NCBI GenBank assembly: GCA_010094045.1
Contig: ML986633.1
Span: 205,511-269,510, forward strand
Direction: 5' to 3'
DNA: 64,000 nucleotides
DNA from: Lojkania enalia
Lineage: Eukaryota > Ascomycota > Dothideomycetes > Pleosporales
Made by a program: the position numbers and the translations under genes. Below the pieces are notes generated by a model that did not search any database, was not told where the DNA came from, and was given only the letters and a program-made list of their open reading frames with translations. Every line of letters begins with the position of its first letter. The stretch's first letter is position 1. Positions 23,279 through 34,762 of the stretch are shown one piece after another.

Positions 23279-25694
23279 ATGACTTCACGACACGCCAAAC
23301 AGAATCCCGTTGACCGGCGGAAGGGCGAGTCTGTGAGTTGCTTTTTATGGCGGGATAGGCGCGGTCATTTGGATCCTGGATGTGAGGACTAGCTATCTTA
23401 ACACGCTCAACCAAAGCGTCCGTTATGTCATTGGTGTCCTCAGCTACTATTCGAATTGCGATCCTATCTGCAGTCGCAAAGCTGCCCCAAAGATCCAGAT
23501 CAACGCGCCTACCATTTGTATGCCAGAATTCCCGCGACTGACTTCCGCCAGGCCCTCAGTGAATTCGCCGACTACGTCCAGAAACAGCAGGCCTCGCGCC
23601 GCCCACCCGGCCAGACTCCCGCTGTCCTCGAAGACCACGACGAGCTCAACATCATCGACCAGCTAGGCCTCTCAGATGATACATCTGCTCACCTGCCCCT
23701 GAAAACACTGCTGCTCGACCCTGCTGAAGAGAATGTTGCTGCGCTGGGGGAATACTTGCGATGTCGTCTGGCGGAGGGACAGGGCGAGACGCTATTCGAT
23801 CTAGGGTTGGAGGATAATGGAGAGTCTATGGACTTTTCGAAGGAGGAGTGGGAACAGGCGCTGCAGGGTCTAGATTCTGTATGCGAGGATATCAAGGCAG
23901 ATTATAAGCTATTGATGACGCGCAATGTGGGCGGGGACGTTGAGGTGGGGCCGCTGAATGCGAAAGAGACTGGCGCATGTGGGAAACTCATCTTGAGACA
24001 TCGACCGGAGAATGTGGATGAGGTGATTGAGACGAGGATAGCAGTCGTCGGCAACGGTGAGTCATGTCATTCAAAGCCAGCACGGGATCATTTCTAAAGC
24101 TGGCATACTCACTCGAACGAATGTGCTAATAGAGCGATAAGTCGATGCTGGGAAAAGTACCATGCTTGGCGTGTTGGTCAAAGGGGGGCTTGATGATGGG
24201 CGTGGCAAAGCTCGCGTCAATCTCTTCCGCCACAAGCATGAAATCGAGAGTGGGCGAACTAGCTCTGTCGGCATGGAGATTATGGGCTTTGACAGTAAAG
24301 GCGAGGTTGTCGTTTCCAATGTCGCAGGCCGTAAACTGACCTGGGAGGAGATTGGTAGACGCTCTGTAAGTCCAACGTCTGGATTACCGTCACCTGAAGC
24401 TGGCAATCCGGGCTTTACCGAACTATTGGCTTACTGTTGTCTAGGCGAAAGTCATTAGTTTCACTGACTTGGCAGGCCACGAAAGATATCTACGTACCAC
24501 AGTTTTCGGCTTGCTGAGCAGCGAGCCAAATTACTGTCTATTAATGGTTGCTGCTAATAATGGTTTGATCGGCATGAGCAAGTTAGTATCCATCGCCATG
24601 GGCCATGTAGACTCAGTCTGACATTGTTCAGAGAGCATCTCGGAATTGCTCTTGCGCTTAACGTCCCTGTCATGGTTGTTATTACTAAAATCGACATTTG
24701 CCCACCACAGATTCTTGAACAGACTATTACTCAGTTGACCAAAATTCTCAAGTCGCCTGGCGCTCGCAAAATCCCTATCTTCATCAAAAACAGAGAGGAG
24801 TGCATAAACACTGCGGTATGTATGCAAATTCTTATCATACGGTTAACCACCTGAAGACGCCTCCCGCCGTCCTATTTAGTTTCCATCCGTCCCGCTGGCT
24901 ACTTCAACACGAACTAACACTCGCAGACTCAATTCGTCTCCCGCCGTATCTGCCCAATCTTCCAAGTCTCCAACGTAACGGGCACTAACCTGGACCTCGT
25001 CCGCACTTTCCTCAACATCCTACCACACCATGGGAATTACAACGCCGACGCACCCCTCGAGTTCCATGTCAACGACACCTTCTCGGTCCCCTTCGTCGGC
25101 ACTGTGGTCTCAGGCGTTGTAAAAAGTGGCGTTATCCATACCGGAGACACCATCCTCATTGGTCCGGATTCCCTCGGCCAATTTACCACCACGAAAGTCC
25201 GTTCCATCGAACGAAAACGGATTTCGGTACCCGGTTGTTCAGCTGGGCAATCCGCATCCCTTGCACTCCGTAATGTCCGCAGAAAAGACGTGCGCAAAGG
25301 CATGGTCGTTCTGCACAAAGCGGACAAACCAGACCCCGCCACCGGCACTATCCCTACGCCACAAGTCTATCGCGAATTTGTAGCAGAGGTCCTGATCCTC
25401 AGTCATGCTACTACAATCAAAACGAAATATCAGGCTATGCTGCATGTTGGGCCCGTCAGTCAGACGTGTGCTATAATCGACATTGATCGGAGCTATATTC
25501 GGACCGGCGATAGGGCTCAGGTGGCGTTTCGGTTCGTCCAACGTCCGGAGTATTTGACTGTGGGGGATCGAATATTGTTCCGCGAGGGACGGACGAAAGG
25601 GTTGGGGATTGTGAAGAGTTTGGGATATGATAAGAGCCGGCCCCTGAATCCGGAGGCAGGAAAGGAGAAGGGCGGAAATGGGAATGAGGTGTGA
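23279..25694 (+). CDS. GTPBP1/2-like translational-type GTPase, 659 aa
   Basis: The exons are 23279-23332, 23444-24056, 24142-24365, 24445-24581, 24632-24815 and 24927-25694. G-domain motifs: [11 protein letters not shown] (P-loop, split by an intron after GN), [15 protein letters not shown] (switch region), [15 protein letters not shown] (G3), [10 protein letters not shown] (G4, TKID variant) and [12 protein letters not shown]. Two beta-barrel EF-Tu-like domains follow ([34 protein letters not shown]). This order and wording match the GTPBP1/GTPBP2 family, linked in animals to ribosome rescue and mRNA turnover; the fungal role is less studied. The first exon ([18 protein letters not shown]) and its intron are inferred, and acceptor choice there is uncertain (23443 preferred). 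All later junctions fit closely. Confidence 0.92.
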
Positions 25695-26248
25695 GAGCTT
25701 AGGGGGTATAGAGCTTAGTAGATAATGGGGTGCTATGAGTTCAAGAGGAGAGGGTTGTATAGTATATGCCTAAGTTATTATGATGGGAAAGTTTGACTAC
25801 CGTTTTTGGTCCACCCTCGTAATCCTTCAATACCTGCATCCTGCATAAGAGCCTCGCGTAAGTCCTACAATCCAATTAGAAGGAGATACGAAAAGTACGA
25901 AAATATTCGCTATAGGAGGTTCTTGGCACTCCGAAAGTGGAAAGGTCCGAAGACAGCGACATGATCTAGTAACGCGCCTTCTAACACAGCGACCCCATCA
26001 AAATCCACGCATGGCTTCCATCGGCACCGACACATATATAAGTCGGGCCTATCTATCAACACTATTGCCGAAGGATTTACCGCGGACAGTTGACGGTTGC
26101 AATTGCCCGTCACGATACGCCGCGCGATGTGCTTGGTGGGGCAAAGCGGGGTTCCGATCAGACATCAGATAACAATCATAGCACTACAAATGGCTCCTGA
26201 ACCCCAATTTCGGCCGCACTACCTTTGCAATCCATCCCATTTACTGCT
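25695..26248. other. Intergenic, ADH promoter region
   Basis: This is the 3' flank of the GTPase gene and upstream region of the ADH gene. Apart from the TATA-like element listed separately, nothing is recognised. Confidence 0.4.
26035..26042 (+). promoter_or_regulatory. TATA-like element upstream of the ADH gene
   Basis: TATATAAG lies 207 bases before the ADH start codon, in an otherwise GC-balanced stretch. The distance is compatible with a fungal core promoter with a long leader. This is inference only. Confidence 0.3.
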
Positions 26249-27356
26249 ATGACCGCCCCCGAGATACCTTCCACTCAGACGGTCGCCTGGATCGAGAGCC
26301 CTGGCCCCAACGGCACTCTCGTCATCAGGGACGGCGTCGAGGTCCAGCAACCCGCGGCGAACGAGATCCTGGTGAAGCTCGAGTGCTCCGGCATCTGCCA
26401 CTCGGATTGCCGAAATGTTGAGGGTATGGGATCCTACACGGACATTCCGGGCCACGAAGGCGTCGGCACGGTCGTGAAGCTGGGCCTAGGAGCGTCTCCT
26501 TCGCTACTGGGCAAGCGTGTCGGCATCAAATGGCTATGGAGTGCATGCAGCAAGTGTGCCGCATGCAAGGCTGGCAAGATCAATAATTGTCCAGGCCAAC
26601 GGAACACAGGGCGCAGCGTCAGGGGGACACTGCAGCAGTATGTGGTTGCGCATGCGGATTTCGTTTCGCTGATACCAGACGGCGTACTGAGTGAGGTCGC
26701 CGCGCCGCTGTTGTGTGCCGGTCTCAGTCTAGCGGGTGCAGTCTCCAAGTGCGAACCCGAAGTCAAGCCTGGCGAGTGGGTAGCCATTGTGGGCGCGGGC
26801 GGCGGGCTGGGACACATTGGCGTCCAAATCGCTGCCAAAACGAAGGGATATGAGGTGATCGCCATTGACAGTGGCACCGACAAGGAGAAATTATGCAAGG
26901 AGATGGGTGCCGCGGCCTTCGTCGATTACGCTAAGGAGGACGTCGTCAAGGCTGTACAGACGCTGACAGACGGAGAGGGAGCGCATGCCGTAATTTGCGT
27001 GGCCGGAACAGAGCGTGCATACCAGCAGGCACCGAATCTGGTCAGAAATAACGGAGTGTTTGTATGCGTAGGCCTTCCACCGGACTCATTCATGTTCCCC
27101 ATGTCGCCCATTCACATTGCGAATAGAGGTACGTCTTTACAATGCCCCTCTTCATTCGCTGACCCGTCTAGGACTCGTTATCAAAGGCTCATCAACTGGA
27201 ACTAGCGCACAGATGGACGAGCTGCTGCAGCACGCACTAGAGGGCAAGATTACGCCTAAGATCGAGGTATACGAGTTTGCTGACTCGCCGAAGATCATCC
27301 AGGAACTGCAGAGATACGAAGTTACGGGACGGAAGGTCGTCAAGGCGCCTTCATGA
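26249..27356 (+). CDS. Zinc-dependent medium-chain alcohol dehydrogenase, 354 aa
   Basis: Two exons, 26249-27128 and 27172-27356, flank a 43-nt intron (GTACGT...TCTAG). The start is ATG 26249 (MTAPEIPSTQTVAW). Catalytic zinc ligands appear in CSGICHSDC and GHEGVGTVV. The structural zinc lobe has four cysteines (CSKCAACKAGKINNC). The nucleotide-binding Rossmann motif is VGAGGGLGHIGVQIA, followed by an acidic residue after the second strand (IDSG), which favours NAD(H). The length matches tetrameric yeast-type ADHs. The reaction is reversible oxidation of a primary or aromatic alcohol to the aldehyde. The VAO-type flavoenzyme gene follows 860 bases downstream on the same strand, so a shared aromatic pathway is plausible but not shown. 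Confidence 0.93.
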
Positions 27357-28218
27357 GCCGTGGTGTTAGGGTTTCCATAAACAACATTAAACGAATCCTT
27401 GTCCCTGAGTGCGTCCGGCATCTGTTTTGGCGACTGCTTTCCCATTCAATGTTTCCCCTCACAATATCATAGCACATCACATTTGGAGATCCTATATCGT
27501 TACTCCAATTCCAATATAGTAATTTAGATCGAAGTGTCGAAACCGGTTTCCCCGAGCAGTGAAAAGAACTGTCCGTTTATGTTAGCAAAACTACAAGGTA
27601 TATACTCAGCAGTAGCATTGAAGGGGGATTCCATCCGGCCCCAAGCCCCATTCTTGCAAATCGTATGCCCCACAAGTCACGCAGGAGCCGATCTCGGACG
27701 GTGTGCCTGCAACGCGTGGCTCACGCGCGCACAAGCAGGGTCCAGTTGGGGAAACAAGCTACCCCGCACCAGGATTAAGCTGTCGGAGCGAGCTAACCCG
27801 TCTGCAGGGCCTCTCCGGGGTGTATTACAGCACTAGAGAGAGCGCGGGGAGATTGCGAGCTTATATTGACGACAGCTGTCTATTGTTGCTGCTACCCGTT
27901 TTGCACAGCTACACATTGACTCAGCGCATCTATTGTTCGCTCTCTTTCCCCCAAGGATTGTCGTATCGCTGGTTTATGCTGATTGGAGTCGTTATTTTAT
28001 GCCGTGTTTGTGAGGCTTGTTGGCCCCACATTAGTTGTGCTCCACAAGCGAAGGCTCAGGCGGAACTATTTCCGACCAAGAAGTTATAGTCCACTCTGCT
28101 TCAGCTTATATTGCATCTATTATTGCGAGTTCAGTCTTCGCTATATCCCTCTCTGACGAATGAAGAAGGGGGTGTTTGCCGTCCATCAACATCTCCACCG
28201 CAATCAATTCCCGCAATC
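27357..28218. other. Intergenic between ADH and VAO genes
   Basis: This is 862 bases of GC-balanced sequence with short frames only. It presumably carries the ADH terminator and VAO promoter. No repeat is seen. Confidence 0.4.
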
Positions 28219-30138
28219 ATGACTATGTCAAAATCCTCAATCCCCCAAACACCAACTCTCCGTGATACCCATTCCGGGATCCCCTCCCGCTTGCTTCCCA
28301 AAGCCACCAACGCGAAATCCCTCATCTACGCTGGCAAAACAGTTTCCGACACCGTACCTTTGCGGCGCGGCCTCCCTATCCCACAAGGCATATCGAAACC
28401 TACATTCCTCTCCGCAGTCGCCGAGCTCAAAGAATCTCTCGGTGCAGAACAGGTCATCCTCAATGACAAAGAAGTGCAAAATGGCTGGTACATGGAGCAC
28501 CCGAACACCCACGACATGATGCCCTTGCTCTCCGCCGAAGAGTTCATCGCGTCAGCCGTCGTATATCCCGGCTCCGTAGCTGATGTGCAGACAATTGTTC
28601 AGTGGGCGAATAAGCACCTTATCCCCATCTCTCCTATCTCGCTAGGCAGGAACCTGGGATATGGCGGCTCCGCGCCACGAGTCAGGGGCGCCGTGACGAT
28701 CGACCTGGGCAAGAGGATGAATAGGATTCTGGATATCAATCCGGATGATTACACCTGTCTTGTGGAACCTGGCGTCACGTTCTATGCGCTACACGAGGAA
28801 ATCCAGAGAAGAGGACTCGGCGACAAAATGTGGATCGATGTGCCGGATCTTGGAGGCGGAAGCGTTCTGGGAAATACGCTTGATCGCGGCGTCGGGTATA
28901 CGCCGTACGGTGATCATTGGGCAGTGCATTCTGGGCTCGAGGTTGTGCTTCCGGGACCAGAGGCTAGGGTGTTGAGGACGGGGATGGGAGCCCTGCCGGG
29001 GGAAAATACGTGGCAGAGTTTCCCGTATGGATTTGGGCCGTTTAGCGACGGGATATTCTCGCAGTCGAATTTCGGTGTCGTAACGAAGATGGGAATGACA
29101 CTGATGCCGAATCCAGGCGGCTACGAGAGCTTCATGTACGTCTTCCCGAATGAGGACAGCCTGGCGCAGATCATGGACATCGTACGACCGCTCCGCATCC
29201 AGAATATCCTCGAGAATGTCGCGCAGTTGAGGCATTGTCTCCAGACGCTGGCAGTTAGGGGGCAGCCTAGGACAAAGTATTGGGATGGCGAGGGCCAGAT
29301 GCCGGAGAGTGTTGTACATGAGCATCTGAAGAATACACCTGTAGGGGATTTTACGTGGGCCTATTATGGCACGTCGTATGGCCCGGAGTTTGTGAGGAAA
29401 CATAAGCTGGAGATTATTGACCGCGAGTTTAAGAGGGTTCCCGGTGCTAGAAGAATCGATCCGAGCACCCTGCCAGCGGATGAGTACTTTTGGTCCCGCG
29501 ATAGGATTGCGAGTGGAACCCCGGATCTGGTCGAGCTGGCTTGGGTCAATTGGATGCCGAATGGGAGTCATATTGCATTTAGTCCTATTGCGCCAATTCG
29601 CGGCACGGATGCGACGAAGCTGTGGGATTTGGCAAAGAAGAGCCATAAAGAGGCAGGTATTGATCTTATGCCAGCATTTTGTGTAGGCCTGAGGGAGATG
29701 CATCTCATCGTTGAGATTGTGTTTGACAATACAGATGAGGGGATGAGGAGACGGGCAGAGAAGTGTCTCCGGGATATGATCGATGATGCAGCGAAGCTAG
29801 GGTATGGGGAGTATAGGACACATTTAGCGCTTATGGATCAAGTGGCCGGGACGTATAATTGGAACGACAACGCGTTGATGAAGTAAGTTGCCATACTCTG
29901 CTTCATAATGTTACGTATTTGTTCACGGAACCTGACTAGTACATTATCAGAGAACTAACAGGAGTATAGGTTCAATAATGATCTCAAGGATGCGCTTGAC
30001 CCAAATGGCATTCTTGCGCCCGGCCGCTGCGGGATTTGGCCGAAGCGATATAGGAACAGGGATTGGGAGTTGAAGGGCGGAGAGACCAGGAGTGAGGGAA
30101 ACGGTGTTGCGCCGAGGATTGGTGAAACGAAGATCTAA
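28219..30138 (+). CDS. Vanillyl-alcohol-oxidase-type flavoprotein, 610 aa
   Basis: Exon 1 is 28219-29882, intron 29883-29969 and exon 2 29970-30138. The start is ATG 28219 (MTMSKSSIPQ). The PCMH FAD-binding domain is complete: PISLGRNLGYGGSAPR, VEPGVTFYALH, LGGGSVLGNTLDRGVGYTPYGD. Residues matching the characterised Penicillium vanillyl-alcohol oxidase are visible: the acid of WIDVPDL, the His of NVAQLRH (covalent flavin site) and the Tyr-Arg pair in GEYRTHLALMDQ. Enzymes of this type oxidise para-substituted phenols (vanillyl alcohol, eugenol-like 4-allylphenols) with O2, releasing H2O2. An N-terminal extension of about 50 residues is unusual. The C-terminus (GETKI) is not a standard peroxisomal signal, unlike the Penicillium enzyme. 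It could be a homologue with a different phenolic substrate. Confidence 0.94.
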
Positions 30139-30327
30139 GCAAGAGATGTGGAATCTTGCAGAGAGAACTGCTAGTGCTTTCACAGACCTTTGGCTAGTAG
30201 AGTTCTCTCTAACGAGAAAATCGGAGACTCACGTAATTAATTAAGGTTTCGCAACACATTATATACATTTAAATTACAATTGCTCCACTACAGTACATCA
30301 CCTCATTTCGCATCCGTAATTGTGTTT

Positions 30328-31788
30328 TCAGGCCTTCCATTTCCAGGTCGAATTACCGTCTATCCGCCAATCGGCGCTCCTGATTGTTTTCCAGATCCCC
30401 CAGAATCCGCCAAGAAGCCATACTGACTTCAACCGTGAGCTCTAATGCTGCTTCACCAATTGTTTGTGCCTTTAAATATCTACATGCACCTTCTCGTACA
30501 CGGCAACATCGTAGCCCGATATTTCTCTCGGAGACTTTCATGCCACTTCCGATCGAACAGCACCCAGAAATCCAGTTCGCTGTAGTACGTGTGTGCGTAT
30601 AGCCACTTCATGCCGCCTAGCTTACCAAGCTTCTTTCCAAGTTGCCGATTCTTATCTAGAAACTCTTCCTTGTTCTTAGGACCGAATCCCCACGAGCCTA
30701 TGTTGAGCTTTTGATCCGATGCCAAATCACTCTTCATATGCGGATTCATCGTTGGGTGTGGACTCTGTTTTAAGGGACAACCAAATCGGCCGAATTCCAA
30801 ACATTCCACCGGTATACTCGATAAATTCTTCTGCACTTGGGTAAGGCAACGCCATGTCTTGCACCACGTACCGACTTACTTCTCCACTAGCATGCAAGGC
30901 ACGATATAGCATTCGAGTGTGGTAGAAGTCGTCGAGAATCCAACATGTGTATTATTGAAGGGAAAATTCATGTAGCGGAATGCAGAGCGACCGACACAGA
31001 AACCGCTGCGGTCGTACCTAAAAAATGTACTCTGCTAGCGGAACATATTCGACAATTGGCTTTGAAATGGATTTTGTCCGGGATTCGACGTGCGGATAGA
31101 ACCATGGATCCCAAGGGTGGCTGAACATCTACGGCTTTTGTGCCTATGATGAGATCGTTTGTCATTTCGCTTATTACGATCGCCCCATTATCTTTCGAGA
31201 AGATAATGCCTTCGACATAGTCGTAGTCATTGTCCGTTCCCTCCGTCTTCCCTTTCATCATCTAGATAGCCTCGCTCACGCTTCTCGTCGGCCAATAAGT
31301 CGTCATAACAAATTTCTTTGCTTCAATCAATTTCAACTCAACAACTGTAGTAACGCGTAATGTGCCCATTTGCTATTTTGCTTTTCTGATGCGGTAACTA
31401 CTTCTCCGTCCCCAAGAACCATCTCCACAGAACTAATGGTCCGATCAAAAAACCAAACTTAAACCTACTACTCTCGCCCGCCATCCCCGCGTCCCCGCCC
31501 CCTACCGTGATCCCATGGAACTCCATAACAACAGGAGGTACTAAGCCGTGCGGGAGCGTGACTTCTACTAAGCGATCCATAGGCACATTAGGTTCGACTA
31601 GAGTTGGTTGCGAGGCGGTGTCGACTTTGAGAACACACCGCAATGCGGAGATGTTAACTACGCGGTTTTCGAGAGAGGGTCGCGTGCTGTTTGTTGAGCC
31701 GTGGGATATCCGGAATGGCTCTGTCCGGGAAGAAATAGTCGGAGACGGCGGAGGCAATGCGCAATACAAGGCGCTGGTGGCGATCCAT
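30328..31788 (-). pseudogene. DHCR24-like FAD oxidoreductase, broken
   Basis: On the minus strand successive frames give the family order. There is a start MDRHQRLVLRIASAVSDYF at 31788, FRISHGSTNSTRPSLENR, a FAD-domain block LPHGLVPPVVMEFHGITVGG and AGESSRFKFG. Then come GTDNDYDYVEGIIFS, WLYAHTYYSELDFW and a tail GFWGIWKTIRSADW ending near 30328. Frame changes fall near 31725, 31430, 31130, 30800 and 30490. A stretch of about a dozen residues is missing where the family has its FYG-x-AGS-type FAD segment (near 31350), and a TAG follows at the start of the MMKGKTEG part. Intact relatives reduce the delta-24 double bond of sterols or related substrates using FAD and NADPH in the ER. This copy cannot make a full product. 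Confidence 0.85.
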
Positions 31789-32076
31789 TTTTGAAACAAT
31801 AAATAAACGACTGAAATATATTGTCTACGGTTTAGAAATATAAAGGGAGGCCATTCGTACATTTGATGACGACGAAATGAACGGATGGTCAAGCAACTGG
31901 TGAAGTTTTCTGCCAATGGAGGCTACCGGGTTGCGGTTAGTAAGGATTGGTGGCCTGGCCGGCAGTTTTTGGCACGCTTGCATGTTTCCGAACTGTGTTT
32001 ACTATATGGCTATCCTATGGAACGGGTTCTGCATCCGGAGCCTGCTAATCGGGGTTCTAACATTCTAATTAGATTC
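31789..32076. other. Short intergenic stretch
   Basis: No gene is seen between the DHCR24-like pseudogene and the family C LTR. Confidence 0.4.
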
Positions 32077-32187
32077 TGTAAGCAGGAGGGGGGTGGAGAC
32101 TGTATAGGGTGGTATAGATAGATGTATTGATGGCGTACTGTGGTGTTCCCTTGACCTCTTGGTCAAGGTACGGCGGGGGAACATATA

Positions 32188-34016
32188 ACGTAATCCACCA
32201 CTGAGCTGCGCACCCCAGCGAGCTGCGCACCCCACCAAAACGCGACAAAACGCGTCCACCTTCTTGACCATGGCTCGACAACAACAAGCTCAATTACTAT
32301 TAAAAGAAGGCAGAATTAGTCTTGCCCTTGTCTCAATCAAGTCTAATACTTGTCAGTCAATTCGTGCTGCTGCAACAGCCTACAATGTCCCTGAATCGAC
32401 CCTACGGACGCGTCTCCGCGGTGTACAAGCTAGGATCGAGACAACGCCTATCAATCGCAAGCTATCGCCAGTTGAAGAGCAGTCCCTTGTTTACTGGATC
32501 CTAGACCTTGATCGACGAGGTTTTCCCCCGCAACTTATTAACGTGCGACAAATGGCAGACGTTTTACTCGCTGCTCGCGGCGCAGATCCTCCCCCGAGGC
32601 CTATAGGAAAGAACTGGGTGTCACGCTTTGTCAAGAGCCAGGTAGAGCTCCAGACTAAGTGGAATAGGAAGCTGCACTCCCAGCGTGCTCTCTATCAGGA
32701 TCCAGTCAAGTTTGGTGCCTGGTTTAAGCTCGTAGAAGAGATGCGCTAGGCGTATGGAATCTATGATCAAGATACCTATAAATTTGATGAGACAGGATTT
32801 ATGATAGGGGTCGCCAGCACGTCTAAGGTCGTGACGAGCGCTAATAGAACTGGCCGGGTAACTGCTATTCAGCCAGGTAATCGTGACTGGGTCACAGCGA
32901 TTGAGTGTATTAATGCGTCTGGCTGGATGATCTCACTGCTCATCATCCTACCAGGCAAGCTATACCAGGCTAGCTGGTATCGCTTAATTCCTGACAACTG
33001 GACGATTGCAGTTAGCGAAAATGGCTGGACAACTGATAAGATTAGCCTAGTATGGATTAAGCACTTCAACAATCAGATATTGTCACGTACGGTGGGCGTC
33101 TATCGTCTGCTTATAGTAGACGGGCATGGCAGCCATATAACGCCTGAGTTTGATCAATATTGTACAGAGAACAAGATTATCAGTCTCTGTATGCCAGCTC
33201 ACAGCTCCTACCTCCTACAGCTGCTAGATGTCAGCTGCTACGCGCCGCTCAAGCAGTCGTACAGACGCGAGGTGTCTGAGCTAGCGCGCAATCGGATCTT
33301 CTATGTTGATAAGCTAGACTTTCTAAGCATGTATCAGCGTATTAGGCCTACTGTATTTAGTGAGCAGAGCATTAGGAGTGGGTTTTAAGCGACAGGCTTA
33401 ATCCCATTCTGCCCTAATCGCGTTCTATCGTCGCTCACTATCGTCCGAACACCGTCACCTCCACGCCAAAATCCTGATAGTGAGCAGCACTGGACAGCAG
33501 AGACGCCTCATACAGTTGTCCAGCTTCAGCAGCAGACTTATATAAGACCGTCTAGGTCGCCAGTCACAGAGCCCTACAAACCAGGCAATATCTCAGCTTG
33601 TTAAAGGATGCCAGATAGCGATGCATTCTGCGACAATCCTCGCAGAGGAGAACACCAAGCTCCGTCAGGCAAACCAGCGCCGAGAGCGGAAGAGACAACA
33701 GTGACGACAGTATATTGCCTCAGGAGGGGCTCTCTCAGGCGAGGAAGGTCGAAGGCTGGCTACAGAGGCTGATAGGTTGCTTGAGGTAGAGGCGCAGGCT
33801 GAGGCATCTCAGGTGCGCCAGCGAGCACCACCAACCTGCTCAAAGTGCCACGAGCGAGGCTATAACAGGTCTGGATGTAGAAGCAATTAGGAATATTTTG
33901 TATATATATTTGTATAGGTTTAATTCAGTTGTTGTTCAGTTATCCGTCAAAAAAGCACGCTGCTTTTGGTGGGGTGCGCAGCTCGCTGGGGTGCGCAGCT
34001 CAGTGGTGGATTACGT
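32188..34016 (+). mobile_element. Fot1/pogo-type DNA transposon (1,829 bp)
   Basis: Perfect 53-bp terminal inverted repeats lie at 32188-32240 and 33964-34016. Each contains two direct copies of a 15-bp GAGCTGCGCACCCCA motif. The flanking dinucleotide TA is duplicated (32186-32187 and 34017-34018), as expected for the Tc1/mariner-pogo superfamily. The interior carries one transposase gene with nonsense mutations. The size is in the Fot1 range. The TIR identity points to a fairly recent insertion. Confidence 0.95.
32270..33890 (+). pseudogene. Fot1/pogo transposase, disrupted
   Basis: The start is ATG 32270 (MARQQQAQLLLKEG). Two helix-turn-helix DNA-binding modules come first (SIRAAATAYNVPESTLRTRL; then a CENP-B-like region with PPRPIGKNWVSRFVK). 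The DDE endonuclease has aspartates in YKFDETGF, LLIVDGHGSH and LQLLDVSCYAPLK. A C-terminal zinc-knuckle-like CSKCHERG...C ends at 33890. TAG at 32747, TAA at 33386 and TGA near 33703 interrupt the frame. A one-base shift near 33530 is followed by another TAA. Several stops fit single C-to-T changes. The transposase cut and pasted DNA at TA sites when intact; this copy is now non-autonomous. Confidence 0.92.
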
Positions 34017-34079
34017 TAGTACATGAGACTGCTTAGTCAAGGGCTGCACAGCTGACCAGGCACGTGACCTGAGCTTACA

Positions 34080-34757
34080 GATTCCATTTTCCAAGCCATG
34101 ATATTTAGAGCGTGTACGAAGCTAGGGATTGCTTATTGGCCTTGATTAGGCACCGAAGTAATTAGTCATGACGAATGCTCGTCAAGTCGTGCCAATGAAA
34201 ATGCTCGCACATCCTTACTTGTGGATGAAACATGCCCTTTGTTTACAGAGGTATCTAAGAGAAAAACTCCCGTTAACTCTCCGTGGGGTTTTGGCTAAAT
34301 AGATGACATTCCTAAACTTTGAGGCAGAGAGGCATCCTAGCTAAGCCGTTAGACTTAAGATTCTAGACATTAGATTATTGCGCAACTTGACAAATCGCAA
34401 ACGGCAGCGAAGGGAGATTGAGCGAATTGGTTGGCTCCTACTTGTCAGAATCTTCTGCACTGTTTTGGTCACACTCAAAATTAACATCGGCCATCTAAGT
34501 CCTCTACCATATTGTATCATTGTCTTTTTTTCTCAACGGGGAAACTAGCTCAGCACCGTTTGTATCAGAGCGTAGATTTTGGCCTCGCTGATAAATCCAT
34601 GCTTTATTACCAATGTGAACCCTTTTGCTTTCTTGAGGACCACTGCTCCACTGAGTACGCAGAGATGCCCGCGGCAGCTTTCTTTGGACGGAATCAGGCC
34701 ACGGCGCCCCAGATAACTGTGCCATAGCTGAAATCTCCCAATTTAGAGTTTTGCTTC
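34080..34757. other. Intergenic, no feature recognised
   Basis: Only short frames are present. There is no similarity to the other repeats in the window apart from the adjacent LTRs. Confidence 0.4.
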
Positions 34758-34762
34758 TTTGA

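Larger units (their letters stand above)
32077..34079 (+). mobile_element. Solo LTR, family C (copy 1), split by a Fot1-like transposon
   Basis: The ends are TGTAAGCAGG... at 32077 and ...GAGCTTACA at 34079, flanked by a perfect 5-bp duplication gattc (32072-32076 and 34080-34084). LTR sequence occupies 32077-32187 and 34019-34079, about 172 bp together. The rest is the inserted DNA transposon. The second copy at 36191-36351 lacks the insertion and shows the uninterrupted LTR. Confidence 0.9.

Noticed and set aside
28789..29703. Minus-strand frame of 304 codons
   Set aside because: Antisense shadow of the VAO-type gene with no family features of its own.
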